45,471 nucleotides of DNA from DASSTY01 sp035760645 (GCA_035760645.1 DASTSO010000020.1:1-45471); one strand, 5' to 3'; counted from the stretch's first letter, positions 30,552 to 41,967 are shown. Program-made: numbers and translations. Notes: a model not told the origin generated them from the letters alone.

Positions 30552-30573
30552 TTCGTCGGTGAATTCGTCGGTG
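30552..30573 (-). repeat. 10-bp direct repeats in the pal leader
   Basis: On the plus strand TTCGTCGGTG occurs at 30552-30561 and 30564-30573 (12-bp period); on the coding strand this is CACCGACGAA-TT-CACCGACGAA. It lies 20 nt upstream of the pal start, between the sigma-54-like promoter and the gene. Confidence 0.5.
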
Positions 30574-30632
30574 CACGGCCGCCCACCCCGTCCGGGGTGT
30601 CCCGCGGCCGCGCGCTCAGCGCCCGCTCCGGA

Positions 30633-30648
30633 GGCAACGCCCGTGCCG
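30633..30648 (-). promoter_or_regulatory. Sigma-54 (RpoN) promoter for pal
   Basis: On the minus strand from 30648 to 30633 the sequence reads CGGCACG-GGCG-TTGC-C. This matches TGGCACG-N4-TTGC except for the first T, with GG and GC separated by exactly 10 nt. Transcription would start near 30622 and read into pal (start 30532). The gene just upstream encodes an NtrC-type activator with the GAFTGA loop needed to work with sigma-54. An imperfect inverted repeat (30655-30663 with 30672-30680) lies next to it. Confidence 0.55.
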
Positions 30649-30797
30649 CGCCGCGGACCGGGCGGCGGCGTGCCCGGACCCGAAACGTCGCGGCGGCGCC
30701 GGGGCATCCCGCCCCAGCGCCGCCCATTCCCGCCTCCCGCCGGCCCGCCGGCCCGCCGCCCCTTCGGCCCGCCCTCCAGCCACAGCTACAGCTACAG

Positions 30798-32178
<1,381 letters not shown>

Positions 32179-32186
<8 letters not shown>

Positions 32187-33687
32187 GACTCTCCTCGTGC
32201 GAAGCCGGGGACGGGACGCCCGGCGCGTCGGCGGCCGGCAGCCGCACCTCGAAGATGGCGCCCCGCCCCGCCGCGCCGTTGCGCGCACGGAGCTCGCCGC
32301 CGTGCTCCTGGACGATCCGTCGCGCGACGACGAGCCCGAGCCCGGTGCCGCGCGCCTTGGTCGTCACGAACGGGTCGAAGATGGTGTCGAGGATCTCGGG
32401 ATCGATCCCCGGTCCCGTGTCCTCGACCACGGCCACGACGGCGGCGCCGTCCGCCCCCGCCGCCTCGGTCGCGACCCGTACGACGAGCCGCCGCGGGCCG
32501 GGCTCGGTCGCCATCGCCTGCACGGCGTTGAGATAGAGGTTGACGAAGACCTGGTGCAGCAGGTCCGGGTCGCCTTCGACCCGGGCCGCCCCGGTCCCCG
32601 CGTAGGCGAGCGTCACCTCGGCGCGCGCGAGCTCCTGCTCGAGCAGCTCCTCCACCCCATGGAGCACCGTGGCGAGGTCGAGGCGCCGGTGCTGCGGCTC
32701 GCGCGGCCGCGCGAAGTCGAGGAGGTTGCGCACGATCCCCGTGATGCGGGTGATCTGCTGCACGATGATCCGGAGCTGGCGCTCGCGGTCGCCGGGTCCC
32801 GGGTCGCGCTTGAGGAGCATCTCCGCCCGGCCCGAGATGACGTTGAGCGGGGCGGCGATCTCGTGGGCGAGCCCCGCGGCGAGGTTGCCGATCGCGGCCA
32901 GCTTCTCCGTCTCGCGCAGGCGGTGCTCGAGGGCGAAGCGCTCCTCGGCCTCGCGCGCCACCGCGGCCTGCGTCTGCTCGAGGCTCGCGGCCATCCCGTT
33001 GAAGGCGCGCGCCACCTGGCCCAGCTCGCCCGGCGCCGCGCGCGGCTCGAGCCGGTAGCCCAGGTCGCCGCTCCCCAACGCCTCGGAGGCGGCGACGAGC
33101 CGGCCGAGGGGCCGGGTGATCGTCCGCCGCACGATGCCGAGCGTCACCAGCGTGATCGCCACGAGGAGCGTCAGGGTCGTGAGCATCCAGCGGCGCTGCG
33201 TGCCCGCCACCTCCGCCTCGATCGGCGCGAGCGGCTGCGCCACCTCGAGCGCCCCGGCGATCGCGCGGCGCGGGCCGTGGATGGCCCGCAGCACGGAGAG
33301 CACGCGCTGGCCCTCGATCCGCCGCTCGAACGTCGCCTGCCCGCCCTCCTTTAGCACCTGCGCGAGCGCCCCGGCCGGCGCGGAGCCGGGCCGGTGCTGC
33401 GGCGTCGAGGTGAAGAGCGGCGTCCCGGCCCGGTCGTAGACGACGATGCCGTAGATCGTCGGCACCTCGGTGACCTGGTTGATGATCTCCTGGATGTCCT
33501 GCCGCCGGCCGCTGCGGATCGCGTAGTCGAGCGCCACGGCGAGCGCCCGCGCGTACGCCTGCGTCTCCAGCCGCGTGTCCTCGACCAGGGTGGCCTGGCG
33601 GCTCCGCAGCGACAGCATGGTGAAGACGGTCATGATGCCCAGCACCGTGGGCAGCAGGAGCAGCAGGAGGCGGGTGCCGAGCCTCAT
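32179..33687 (-). CDS. Membrane sensor histidine kinase (NtrB-like partner)
   Basis: A 502-residue kinase. Two transmembrane helices (residues about 6-26 and 168-186) bracket a periplasmic sensor of about 140 residues (PAS/Cache-like, IYGIVVYDRAGTPLF). HAMP follows (TRPLGRLVAASEALGSGDL). The phosphoacceptor is His275 in GLAHEIAAPLNVI. The ATPase has the N box NLYLNAVQAM, DTGPGID and GTGLGLVVARR. The H-box has AAPLN in place of the common NPL, a minor variant. The stop overlaps the response-regulator start by 8 nt. The signal is unknown; the periplasmic sensor and pal linkage suggest envelope stress. The start ATG at 33687 precedes helix 1 directly. It is divergent from the M16 gene over 128 nt. 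Confidence 0.93.
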
Positions 33688-33757
33688 TCCGGGCGTCGTC
33701 CTCGGGTTCGGGAAGTGGAGGGCCGCTCGCGCGACCGCAGGAATGATGCCCGCGTGC

Positions 33758-33785
33758 TTGCCTCCCGGGCACCCCCGGGTAAAAT
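33758..33785 (+). promoter_or_regulatory. Promoter of the M16 peptidase gene
   Basis: TTGCCT (33758-33763), a 16-nt spacer and TAAAAT (33780-33785, 5 of 6 consensus). A start near 33792 gives a short leader before the ATG at 33816, with AAGGTG as Shine-Dalgarno. Confidence 0.55.
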
Positions 33786-33815
33786 CAGGGGATCCACCCT
33801 CTCCCAAGGTGCTCC

Positions 33816-36653
33816 ATGCCCAGACTCTCCGGCGTCCTCACCGCTGCGACGGCGCTCGCGCTCGTCGGCGGCCCGGTGGCCGCGCCCGCGCCGCTCCGGG
33901 CCCAGGCCCGGCCGGCCCAGGCGCGGTCCGCCGCCGCCCCGGCACGCGCGGCGGTGCCCGACATCCCGTACACGCACTTCGTCCTCCCGAACGGGCTCAC
34001 GCTGCTCGTGCACGAGGACCACAAGGCGCCGATCGTCGCGTTCAACATCTGGTACCACGTCGGCTCGGGGATGGAGCCGCAGGGGAAGTCGGGCTTCGCC
34101 CACCTCTTCGAGCACCTGATGTTCAACGGGAGCGAGCACTACGACGACGACTACTTCAAGGCGATCGAGCCCGTCGGCGCGACCGACCTGAACGGCACCA
34201 CCAACACCGACCGCACCAACTACTTCGAGAACGTCCCCACCCCGGCGCTCGACCGGGTGCTCTTCCTCGAGTCCGACCGCATGGGCTGGCTCCTGGGCGC
34301 GGTGGACACCGCCAAGCTCAACGAGCAGCGCGGCGTGGTGCAGAACGAGAAGCGGCAGGGCGAGAACCAGCCCTACGGCCGCGTCTGGGAGAACATCGCC
34401 ACCCACACCTATCCGGTGGGGCATCCCTACCACCACACGACGATCGGCTCGATGGAGGACCTGAATGCGGCCTCCCTCGACGACGTCCGCGAGTGGTTCC
34501 GCAACTACTACGGCCCCAACAACGCCGTCGTCGTGATCGCGGGCGACATCACCCCCGCGGCCGCGAAGCAGAAGGTGGAGCACTGGTTCGGCAACATCCC
34601 GCCGGTGCCGCCGATCGCGCGGCCCGCGCGGAACGTCGCGAAGATGACGACGCCGAGCCGCGGGTGGATGCAGGACCGCGTGCCGCAGGCGCGCGTCTAC
34701 AAGGTCTGGAACGTGCCCGGCTTCGGCACGGCGGAGGCCGACCACCTCACGCTCGCCGCCGACGTGCTCGCCAGCGGCAAGAACTCGTGGCTCTACAAGC
34801 GGCTCGTCTACGACGACCAGATCGCCACCGACGTCGTCGCGTTCATGGACGCCAACGAGTTCGGCGGCCAGTTCTACGTCTGGGCCACCGCGAAGCCCGG
34901 CGGCGACCTCGCTGCCGTGGAGCGCGCCGTGAACGAGGAAGTGGCGCGCTTCCGCCGCACCGGTCCCACCGCGAGCGAGCTCAGCCGCGCGCAGGCCGAC
35001 GAGCGCGCCGGCTTCCTGCGCGGCATCGAGCGGATCGGCGGCTTCGGCGGCAAGTCCGACGTGCTCGCCTCGAACTTCACCTACACCGGCGACCCCGCGC
35101 ACTACAAGGTGAGCCAGCAGCGCCTCGCCACGGCCACGCCGGCCCAGGTGGCCGCGGCGGCGCGCACCTGGCTCGACGACGGCGTCTACACCCTCGAGGT
35201 GCACCCCTACCCCGACGTGGCCGCGGCGACCGCCGACAGCGCGAACCGCAGCCAGCTGCCCGGCCCGGGCCAGCCGCCGGCACCGAAGTTCCCCGACTTC
35301 GCCACCGACACGCTCGCCAACGGGCTCCGCGTGCTGGTGGCGACCCGCCCCGGCGTGCCGCTCGTCAACCTGGAGCTGCTGGTGGACGCGGGCTACGCCG
35401 CCGACCAGGGCGGCATTCCCGGCACCGCGAGCCTCACGGCGAGCATGCTCGACGAGGGCACGACGACGCGCTCCGCGCTCGCGATCAGCGACCAGCTCCA
35501 GCGCCTCGGCGCCACCCTGGGCAGCGGCGCGAACGTGGACATGAACGTCGTCTCGATGTCCCTGCTCAAGGAGCGGATGGACTCCTCGCTCGCGCTCTTC
35601 GCCGACGTGGTGCTGCACCCGAGCTTCCCCGCGGCCGACTTCAAGCGGCTCCAGCAGCAGCAGCTCGCCCGCATCCAGCGCGAGAAGGTGACGCCGGTGC
35701 AGATCGCGCTGCGCGTGATGCCCGAGCTCCTCTACGGCGCGGGGCACGCGTACGCGCAGCCGCTCACCGGCTCGGGCACCGAGGCGAGCGTGCAGCGCCT
35801 CACCCCCGCGGCGCTCGCCCAGTTCCACCGGACCTGGTTCAAGCCGAACCACGCCACCCTCGTCGTCGTGGGCGCCACGACGCTGCAGGAGCTCAAGCCG
35901 AAGCTCGAGCGCGCCTTTGCCGGCTGGGCGCCGGGCCCGGTGCCGGCGAAGAACATCGCGACCGTGCCGCCGAAGGGCGGGCACCAGGTCTACCTCATCG
36001 ACCGCCCGGGCTCGCAGCAGTCCATCATCTTCGCCGGCGAGCTCGCGCCGCCGAAGCGGAACCCGCAGGAGATCGCGATCGGGGCGCTGAACGACATCAT
36101 GGGCGGGAGCTTCACGTCGCGCATCAACATGAACCTGCGCGAGGCGAAGCACTGGTCCTACGGGGCGTTCACGATCCTCTTCGACGCGCGCGGCCAGCGG
36201 CCGTTCGTCGTCTACGCGCCGGTGCAGACCGACAAGACGAAGGAGTCGATCGCCGAGGTGGTGCAGGAGCTGAAGGGGATCGTCGCCGACCGGCCGGTGA
36301 CGGCGGAGGAGCTGGCGCGCGCCCAGGCCGACCTCACGCTCACCCTGCCGGGGCAGTGGGAGACGAACGCCGCGGTCGCCGGCTCGCTCGGCGAGATCGT
36401 GCGCTTCGGCCTCCCGCACGACTACTTCGACAAGTACGCCACCGCCGTGCGCGCGCTCCAGCTCGCCGACCTGCGCTCGGTGGCGGGCACGCTCGTGCAC
36501 CCCGACCGCACCGTCTGGGTCATCGTCGGCGACCGCGCGAAGATCGAGCCCGGGGTGAAGGAGGTGCTCGGCGACGTGCAGCTCCTCGACGCCGACGGCA
36601 GGCCCGCGGGCGGGAAGCCGAAGGAGACGTCGCTGCAGCCGGCTCGGCCTTGA
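33816..36653 (+). CDS. M16 family zinc metallopeptidase (pitrilysin-like, two-half protein)
   Basis: A 945-residue secreted peptidase. Signal peptide MPRLSGVLTAATALALVGGP to about residue 30 (LRAQA), then the inverted zinc motif HLFEH (His96, Glu99, His100) and the distal ligand region RGVVQNEKRQGEN. The second half (from about residue 500, NGLRVLVATRPGVPLVNL) repeats the M16 fold but lacks HxxEH (TASLTASMLDEGT), as usual for the inactive half. Both halves are in one chain, as in PqqL/pitrilysin-like proteins of Gram-negatives. It degrades peptides in the periplasm or outside. It has its own promoter and a single-gene unit; the stop is 9 nt from the convergent beta-propeller gene. Confidence 0.93.
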   Translation: MPRLSGVLTAATALALVGGPVAAPAPLRAQARPAQARSAAAPARAAVPDIPYTHFVLPNGLTLLVHEDHKAPIVAFNIWYHVGSGMEPQGKSGFAHLFEHLMFNGSEHYDDDYFKAIEPVGATDLNGTTNTDRTNYFENVPTPALDRVLFLESDRMGWLLGAVDTAKLNEQRGVVQNEKRQGENQPYGRVWENIATHTYPVGHPYHHTTIGSMEDLNAASLDDVREWFRNYYGPNNAVVVIAGDITPAAAKQKVEHWFGNIPPVPPIARPARNVAKMTTPSRGWMQDRVPQARVYKVWNVPGFGTAEADHLTLAADVLASGKNSWLYKRLVYDDQIATDVVAFMDANEFGGQFYVWATAKPGGDLAAVERAVNEEVARFRRTGPTASELSRAQADERAGFLRGIERIGGFGGKSDVLASNFTYTGDPAHYKVSQQRLATATPAQVAAAARTWLDDGVYTLEVHPYPDVAAATADSANRSQLPGPGQPPAPKFPDFATDTLANGLRVLVATRPGVPLVNLELLVDAGYAADQGGIPGTASLTASMLDEGTTTRSALAISDQLQRLGATLGSGANVDMNVVSMSLLKERMDSSLALFADVVLHPSFPAADFKRLQQQQLARIQREKVTPVQIALRVMPELLYGAGHAYAQPLTGSGTEASVQRLTPAALAQFHRTWFKPNHATLVVVGATTLQELKPKLERAFAGWAPGPVPAKNIATVPPKGGHQVYLIDRPGSQQSIIFAGELAPPKRNPQEIAIGALNDIMGGSFTSRINMNLREAKHWSYGAFTILFDARGQRPFVVYAPVQTDKTKESIAEVVQELKGIVADRPVTAEELARAQADLTLTLPGQWETNAAVAGSLGEIVRFGLPHDYFDKYATAVRALQLADLRSVAGTLVHPDRTVWVIVGDRAKIEPGVKEVLGDVQLLDADGRPAGGKPKETSLQPARP

Positions 36654-36662
36654 GGCGGCCTT

Positions 36663-37833
36663 TCAGGGCCGGGCCGCCCCGCCCACCCCGATCGCCGATG
36701 CGTAGGGGCCCACCTCGATCACCCGCCGCACCGTGCGGGTCGCCGCGTCGATGACGACGAGGGTGCCGTTCGCGCGCTCGCCCGACATGTAGTGCGACGT
36801 CATGGACATCGTGCCGGCTCCCGCCCCGCCCGGCACCCGCCCGTGACTCGAGACGAACACCGTACGCCCGTCGGGCGAGAGCGCCACCCCGTGCGGCTCG
36901 GCAAAGGCCGGGTCGCGCACGACGCCGGCGACGCGCCAGGTGCGCGCGTCCACCTCGGTCACGTCGTCGCCGTGCTGGTTCCCGAACCACACCGCGCGGC
37001 CGTCGGGACTGTAGGCGGCGTCGTAGGGCCACGGGTCCACCGCCACCTCGGCGATCTGCTTCAGGCCGGCGGGATCGCCGGTATCGAAGACGAGGAGCCG
37101 GTTCGTGAGCTGGGTGGTGCTCACGAGTCGGCTGCCGTCGGGCGAGATGGCGAAGCCGACGAAGGTGTGCGGCGGGCCCGCGACGTTCGTCACGCGCACC
37201 CGCTCCGTTGCCGGATCGTAGGCGGCGATCTGGTTGGCGCTGAGGCTCCCGGTGTAGACCCGCCCGCTCACCGTGTCCACCGCGAGCGCGTGCGGCCGGG
37301 GCGCGACGACGTCCACCTCGTCGAGCAGCGCCAGGTCGGAGGCGCGGAAGACCCCGAGACTCGCGGGCGGATTGACCGCGTTGAGTGCCCGGCTCACGTA
37401 GAGGCGGTCGCGGCGGGGATCGAGCACCACCATCCCGGGCCAGGCGAGCCGCGTCCTGGCGACGAGCCGGTTGGCGCGATCGAACTTCAGCACCCATCCG
37501 TCGCCGGCGAGGGTGAGATACCACGCCGAGCCGTCGGGCGCGGCGGTGGCATGATGCGGCATCGCGCCGGGCGAGAAGCCGAGGTCGGTGAGGCGGATCG
37601 TGGTGTCCACCCGCCCCGCGGCCGCGTCGACCACGGAGACGGTGGCGTTCATCATGTTCGGCACGTAGACGCGCAGCGGCGCCGTGGCGGCTGCGGGCGG
37701 CGGCGCGGGCGCGGGCGCGGCGGCGGCGGCGGCGCCTTCCCGCGATCCGCGCGCACAGCCGAAGCACGCGAGGGCGAGCGCCAGCGTGAAGGCCCCGGGC
37801 TGCCCCGGGCGGGGCCCGCGTCGGCGCGCGCGC

Positions 37834-37841
<8 letters not shown>
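36663..37841 (-). CDS. YVTN-type beta-propeller lipoprotein
   Basis: A 392-residue protein. The N-terminal signal (FTLALALACFGCARG) has a lipobox-like FGC. A low-complexity Ala/Pro linker follows, then six to seven beta-propeller blades with repeating patterns such as VYVPNMMNATVSVVDAAAG, RVYTGSLSANQIAAYDPAT, SRLVSTTQLTNRLLVFDTG and RTVFVSSHGRVPG. This is the YVTN/NHL-like family of surface or periplasmic propellers; no catalytic residues can be claimed. A Met/His-rich loop (GTMSMTSHYMSGE) near the end could bind metal. The start ATG overlaps the stop of the iron-permease-family gene by 8 nt (ATGCCTGA), so the two are coupled. Confidence 0.82.
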
Positions 37842-38424
<583 letters not shown>

Positions 38425-38552
38425 GCTACCCTCCTGCGCCCGGGGAACGCCGGTGGAATGCCCGCGGCCGGCACGATCCATGGTTTTCCCAAGTTTCGTG
38501 CCGGCCAGACGTTCCGCCGTGTGGAGGGTCACCTTCGGCCCCGCTTCCGGCC

Positions 38553-39179
38553 TCAGGGCGCGAAGACGAGGTCCGCGTGTACCGCGATGTGCTCGTTCAT
38601 CCGGAGCACGCCCAGCATCTTCGTGAGCCCGCCGATGCCGTAGTCCTTCAGGTTCACGGGAAAGTCGCTGCGCACCCGGACCGTGTCGCCGGCGAAGCGG
38701 AGCCGGGCGGGGACCGCCACCGCCTTCCGCACGCCGTGCAGCGTCAGCGCGCCCTCGAGCATCGCGCCGAGCTCGGCGCCCGCGCGGGGGACGGCGGCGG
38801 GGTCGTCGGGCACGACGCGCGCGAGCTCGAAGCGCATCGTCGGATAGCGGTCGGTCTCCATCGAGCTCCGCAGGTCGCGGTCACGGTGCCCGTTGCCGGT
38901 CGCGAGCGTCGCGACGTCGCCCTCGACCCAGCCGTGCACGTCGGCGAGCCGCGCGCCGCCGCTGTGCTCGCCCTTGACGGCGTGGGTGGTGCCGACGAAG
39001 TCGCCCACGGTGGCGTGGCCGTCGAACGAGAGCGTCCCCGCGCGCACCTGGCCGGGCGGGATCGCCGGCGCGCCGCCCGCCGGCGCCCCGGCCGTCTGCG
39101 CACCCAGCGACGCCGCGCGCGCGAGCACGCCGAGCAGGGCGAGCAGGGCGAGCGCGGCGGCCCCGACGCGCGGTGTCAC
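38553..39179 (-). CDS. YceI family periplasmic protein
   Basis: A 208-residue protein with a signal peptide (ALALLALLGVLARAASLGAQ) and a YceI-like lipocalin barrel: SFDGHATVGDFVGTTHAVKG, MRFELARVV, GALTLHGVRKAVAVPARL and FPVNLKDYGIG. YceI proteins bind isoprenoid-type lipids in the periplasm. The start GTG 39179 overlaps the stop of the cupredoxin gene by 4 nt (GTGA), so both are translated from one message. The pair suggests a small redox or lipid-handling unit in the envelope; this is inferred. Confidence 0.9.
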   Translation of the reverse strand: MTPRVGAAALALLALLGVLARAASLGAQTAGAPAGGAPAIPPGQVRAGTLSFDGHATVGDFVGTTHAVKGEHSGGARLADVHGWVEGDVATLATGNGHRDRDLRSSMETDRYPTMRFELARVVPDDPAAVPRAGAELGAMLEGALTLHGVRKAVAVPARLRFAGDTVRVRSDFPVNLKDYGIGGLTKMLGVLRMNEHIAVHADLVFAP

Positions 39180-39871
39180 TGGACGATCACCGTGCCGTGC
39201 ATCCCGGCGCCCGGTGACCCGTGCACCTGGCAGTAGTAGTCGTACGTGCCGGGCGCGGTGAAGGTGACCTGATAGCTGGAGGGCGCGCTGGAGATCGTCG
39301 GATCGTTCGGCACGCTGCCCGCCGTGTTGGGGACGATGTTGTGCTCGAGGGCGTTCGCGCTCCAGGTCCAGGTCACCGTCGTGCCGACCGGGACCGTGAT
39401 CACCTGCGGCGAGAAGACGTTGTTCTGCACGCTCACCTGGTCGGTCGCGGTGCCGCCCCCGCCACCGCCGCCGGGGGCCGCCGCCGTGGCCGTGAAGGTG
39501 AGCGGCGAGCCCTGCGCGCCCTGGAGCGCGGCGCTCGCGGTCTGGTTACCCACCGTCGCGCCCAGGGTCCAGGTCGCGCTCGCGATGCCGTCGCTGCCGG
39601 TCGGGCCCGTCGGCGCCAGCGCCCCGCCGCCCGTCCCCGCCGCCCAGGTGATGGTGGCGCCGCTCATCGGGCTTCCGTCCTGGGTCACGAGCACCCGCAG
39701 CGGCGCGGGGAGCGCCTGGCCGGCGGTCCCGGGCTGCTGGTCGCCGCCGGCTTTCTGGATGCTGACGGTCGGCGTCGGCCCTGCACCGCTGTCGTTGCTG
39801 CTGCAGGCGGCGGCGAGCGCGAGGGTGCCGAGGAGGGCGAGGCGCATTCGGGGGGCAAAGTGGGTCTGCAT
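39176..39871 (-). CDS. Ig-domain / cupredoxin fusion lipoprotein
   Basis: A 231-residue lipoprotein (LALAAACSSN). An Ig-like invasin-type domain at about residues 35-130 (GATITWAAGTGG, SDGIASATWTLGATVGNQTA) is followed by a Gly-rich linker and a plastocyanin-like cupredoxin (about 145-231). Type 1 copper ligands are visible: His in ALEHNIVPN, Cys and His in YDYYCQVHGSPG and Met in GAGMHG. It is likely a surface blue-copper electron carrier. The Ig module closely resembles that of the metallopeptidase at 10023-12350 (SATWTLGATVGNQTASAAL against SVTWTPGATPGSQTATASL). The start ATG at 39871 has GGAGG upstream. It is coupled to the YceI gene. Confidence 0.88.
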   Translation of the reverse strand: MQTHFAPRMRLALLGTLALAAACSSNDSGAGPTPTVSIQKAGGDQQPGTAGQALPAPLRVLVTQDGSPMSGATITWAAGTGGGALAPTGPTGSDGIASATWTLGATVGNQTASAALQGAQGSPLTFTATAAAPGGGGGGGTATDQVSVQNNVFSPQVITVPVGTTVTWTWSANALEHNIVPNTAGSVPNDPTISSAPSSYQVTFTAPGTYDYYCQVHGSPGAGMHGTVIVQ

Positions 39872-39967
39872 GGAGACCTCCGGCTGACGGGCCATCTGGG
39901 AAGGTGTGACCTGCGGATGGCCAAGGTAGGAAACGTGGATTATTTTCGCAATATCCCAATTGATTTC

Positions 39968-39996
39968 TTGACTTTTCCGTGACGTGGCCGCATGTT
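39968..39996 (+). promoter_or_regulatory. Promoter of folE
   Basis: TTGACT (39968-39973, 5 of 6) and CATGTT (39991-39996) with a 17-nt spacer, at the edge of an A/T-rich island (39925-39978) in the divergent gap between the cupredoxin gene and folE. The -10 is weak. Confidence 0.45.
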
Positions 39997-40039
39997 CTCC
40001 GGGTGCCAGCGGTCGTTCGTCCCTCTCACTCCCTGAGCC

Positions 40040-40711
40040 ATGACTGCCACCGCCTATTCCCGGAACCTCCCCGCGGCGCCCGCCTCCCCCGTCGCCTCCG
40101 CCCCCGTCGCGCTGGTCCCCTCGTCCGAGCCCCCGGCCGGCCGGCCCGAAGACTCCATCGCCGGCGCGATGCACCGGGTTCTGCTCGCCCTGGGCGAGGA
40201 TCCCGCGCGCTCCGGACTGATGAAGACGCCCGAGCGGGTCGAGGCCGCACTCCGCTTCCTCACCCGCGGCTACGGCCAGGACCCGGCCGCGGTGGTGGGT
40301 GACGCGCTCTTCGAGGAGCCGCACGACTCGATGATCCTGGTGCGCGACATCGAGCTCTACTCGCTCTGCGAGCACCACCTGCTCCCGTTCTTCGGCCGCG
40401 CCCACATCGCCTACATCCCCGACGGGCGGATCGTCGGGCTCTCGAAGGTGGCGCGCCTCGTGGACGTCTTCGCCCGCCGGCTCCAGGTGCAGGAGCGGCT
40501 CACGGACCAGATCGCCGACGCGCTGATGGACATCCTGCGCCCCCGCGGCGTCGGCGTCGTCATCGAGGCGGCGCACTTCTGCATGATGATGCGCGGGGTG
40601 GAAAAGCAGAACAGCCGCACCGTCACGAGCGCGGTGCGCGGCGTCTTCCGCGACGACTCGAGGACGCGCGAGGAGTTCATGCGCCTGGCGCAGGACCGGG
40701 CGCCGGCCTGA
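40040..40711 (+). CDS. folE: GTP cyclohydrolase I
   Basis: A 223-residue protein that converts GTP to 7,8-dihydroneopterin triphosphate, the first step to folate (and queuosine or pterins). It shows GLMKTPERV, the zinc-site segments LYSLCEHHLLPFFGRAHIAY and AAHFCMMMRGVEK, and LSKVARLVDVFARRLQVQERL (quoted in part). An N-terminal Ala/Pro-rich extension of about 40 residues precedes the catalytic core. Its own promoter is visible upstream. The stop is 2 nt from the convergent rtcB stop. Confidence 0.96.
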   Translation: MTATAYSRNLPAAPASPVASAPVALVPSSEPPAGRPEDSIAGAMHRVLLALGEDPARSGLMKTPERVEAALRFLTRGYGQDPAAVVGDALFEEPHDSMILVRDIELYSLCEHHLLPFFGRAHIAYIPDGRIVGLSKVARLVDVFARRLQVQERLTDQIADALMDILRPRGVGVVIEAAHFCMMMRGVEKQNSRTVTSAVRGVFRDDSRTREEFMRLAQDRAPA

Positions 40712-40713
40712 CG

Positions 40714-41946
40714 TCAGTCCTTGTACGGATCGAACTCGTCGGCGCCGGCCATCACGACGACGAGCGGCCGCAGCGTGTGCAGCACCTCGATCGTGCCGCC
40801 CTGCGCGGCGAGCACCGCGGGGAGCCGGCGGTAGACGTGCGGGCTCTCGTCGAGTCCGCCGCCGCGCAGCACGACGCCCTTCCGCGTCACCCACTCGCGC
40901 ATCATCGCCGGGGTGACGCGGCCCGGGCTCAGCACCTTCCCGGTGCGGCGGTTGCGCTTCCCCGCGGCCTGCGTGCGCGACATGACCCGGCCCGCGCCGT
41001 GCACCGTCGAGAAGAGCGCCGCGCGCTGCAGCTCGGCCGTCGCCGGCTCCGCCGGTGCGGCGCCCTGCACGATCACGGCGTCGTCGCCCATCGACCCGCC
41101 GATGAAGCCCGTCTGGCCCGGGAAGGCCGGCGTCGCGCCCTTGCGCACGACGATCACCTCCTCGGTGCGCCCGTCCACCTCGTGCGTCTCCCGCCAGGCG
41201 AAGTTGTGGTGGTTGTGCACGAGCTCGAGCTCGCGCGCGCCGAGGAGCGCGACGACCTTCCGCGCCACCCACTCGCGGCCCGCGTAGGCGTAGCGGCCGG
41301 CGAGGTTCATCAGGTGCCAGTAGGCGTCGCCCACGGGATCGTGGAGGTCGAGGAGCACCTCGCGCTCCGGGACGCGCTCGCCCCACGCCCGGCCCTGGCC
41401 GAGCGCGAGGAAACTGGACGCGACGGTGTGCCCGAAGCCGCGGCTGCCGAAGTGCACGCCGACCCAGAGCGCACCGGTCTCGTCGGCCAAGACGTCCACG
41501 TAGTGGTTCCCGCTCCCCACGGTGCCGAGCTGCTGGCGCGCCTTCGTGCGGAGGGAGTGCCGGTGCGCCGCGGGCACGGCGTCCCACGCGGGGTCGTCGA
41601 AGAGCGGATCGTCGGTGGGCGCGTCGTCCGCCTGGTTCTTCCGTCCCACGCCGAAGCTCACCGTCGCGGCGATGCGGTCGGCGAGGCGCTCGAGCTGCTG
41701 CTGCGCGCGGCCCGGCTTCGCCCCGAGGTCGGCGAGGGTGGCGTCGGTGCGAATCGCGGCGTTGCCGCACGCGATGTCGACCCCGACGCCCACGACCGAC
41801 ACCGCGTCGGCATAGGCCGCCACGCCGCCGATCGGCATGACGTAGCCGACGTGACCGTCCGCCATCAGCGCGACGCGTCGGGCGTGCTCGGCCACCTGCG
41901 CGAGCTGCGCGCGCGTGGCGTCGTCGTGGGTGCCGAAGATTTGCAT
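40714..41946 (-). CDS. rtcB: RNA-splicing ligase RtcB
   Basis: A 410-residue protein of family length. RtcB joins 2',3'-cyclic phosphate and 5'-OH RNA ends using GTP and Mn2+. Metal and guanylylation residues are visible: VGVDIACGNAA (Cys and Asp), TVGSGNHYVD, VHFGSRGFGHT, LVHNHHNFAWRE and the nucleophile His in STVHGAGRVMSRTQA. No archease or RtcA is adjacent. It is the last gene of a minus-strand series, 21 nt after the CBM9-like gene. The role may be RNA repair. Confidence 0.95.
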   Translation of the reverse strand: MQIFGTHDDATRAQLAQVAEHARRVALMADGHVGYVMPIGGVAAYADAVSVVGVGVDIACGNAAIRTDATLADLGAKPGRAQQQLERLADRIAATVSFGVGRKNQADDAPTDDPLFDDPAWDAVPAAHRHSLRTKARQQLGTVGSGNHYVDVLADETGALWVGVHFGSRGFGHTVASSFLALGQGRAWGERVPEREVLLDLHDPVGDAYWHLMNLAGRYAYAGREWVARKVVALLGARELELVHNHHNFAWRETHEVDGRTEEVIVVRKGATPAFPGQTGFIGGSMGDDAVIVQGAAPAEPATAELQRAALFSTVHGAGRVMSRTQAAGKRNRRTGKVLSPGRVTPAMMREWVTRKGVVLRGGGLDESPHVYRRLPAVLAAQGGTIEVLHTLRPLVVVMAGADEFDPYKD

Positions 41947-41967
41947 CCCTGTACGATACGCGCCGGC

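Noticed and set aside
33740..33757. A GG-N10-GC pattern upstream of the M16 gene suggesting another sigma-54 promoter
   Set aside because: Only the GG and GC match; TGGCACG and TTGC are absent, and a better sigma-70-like promoter lies just downstream.
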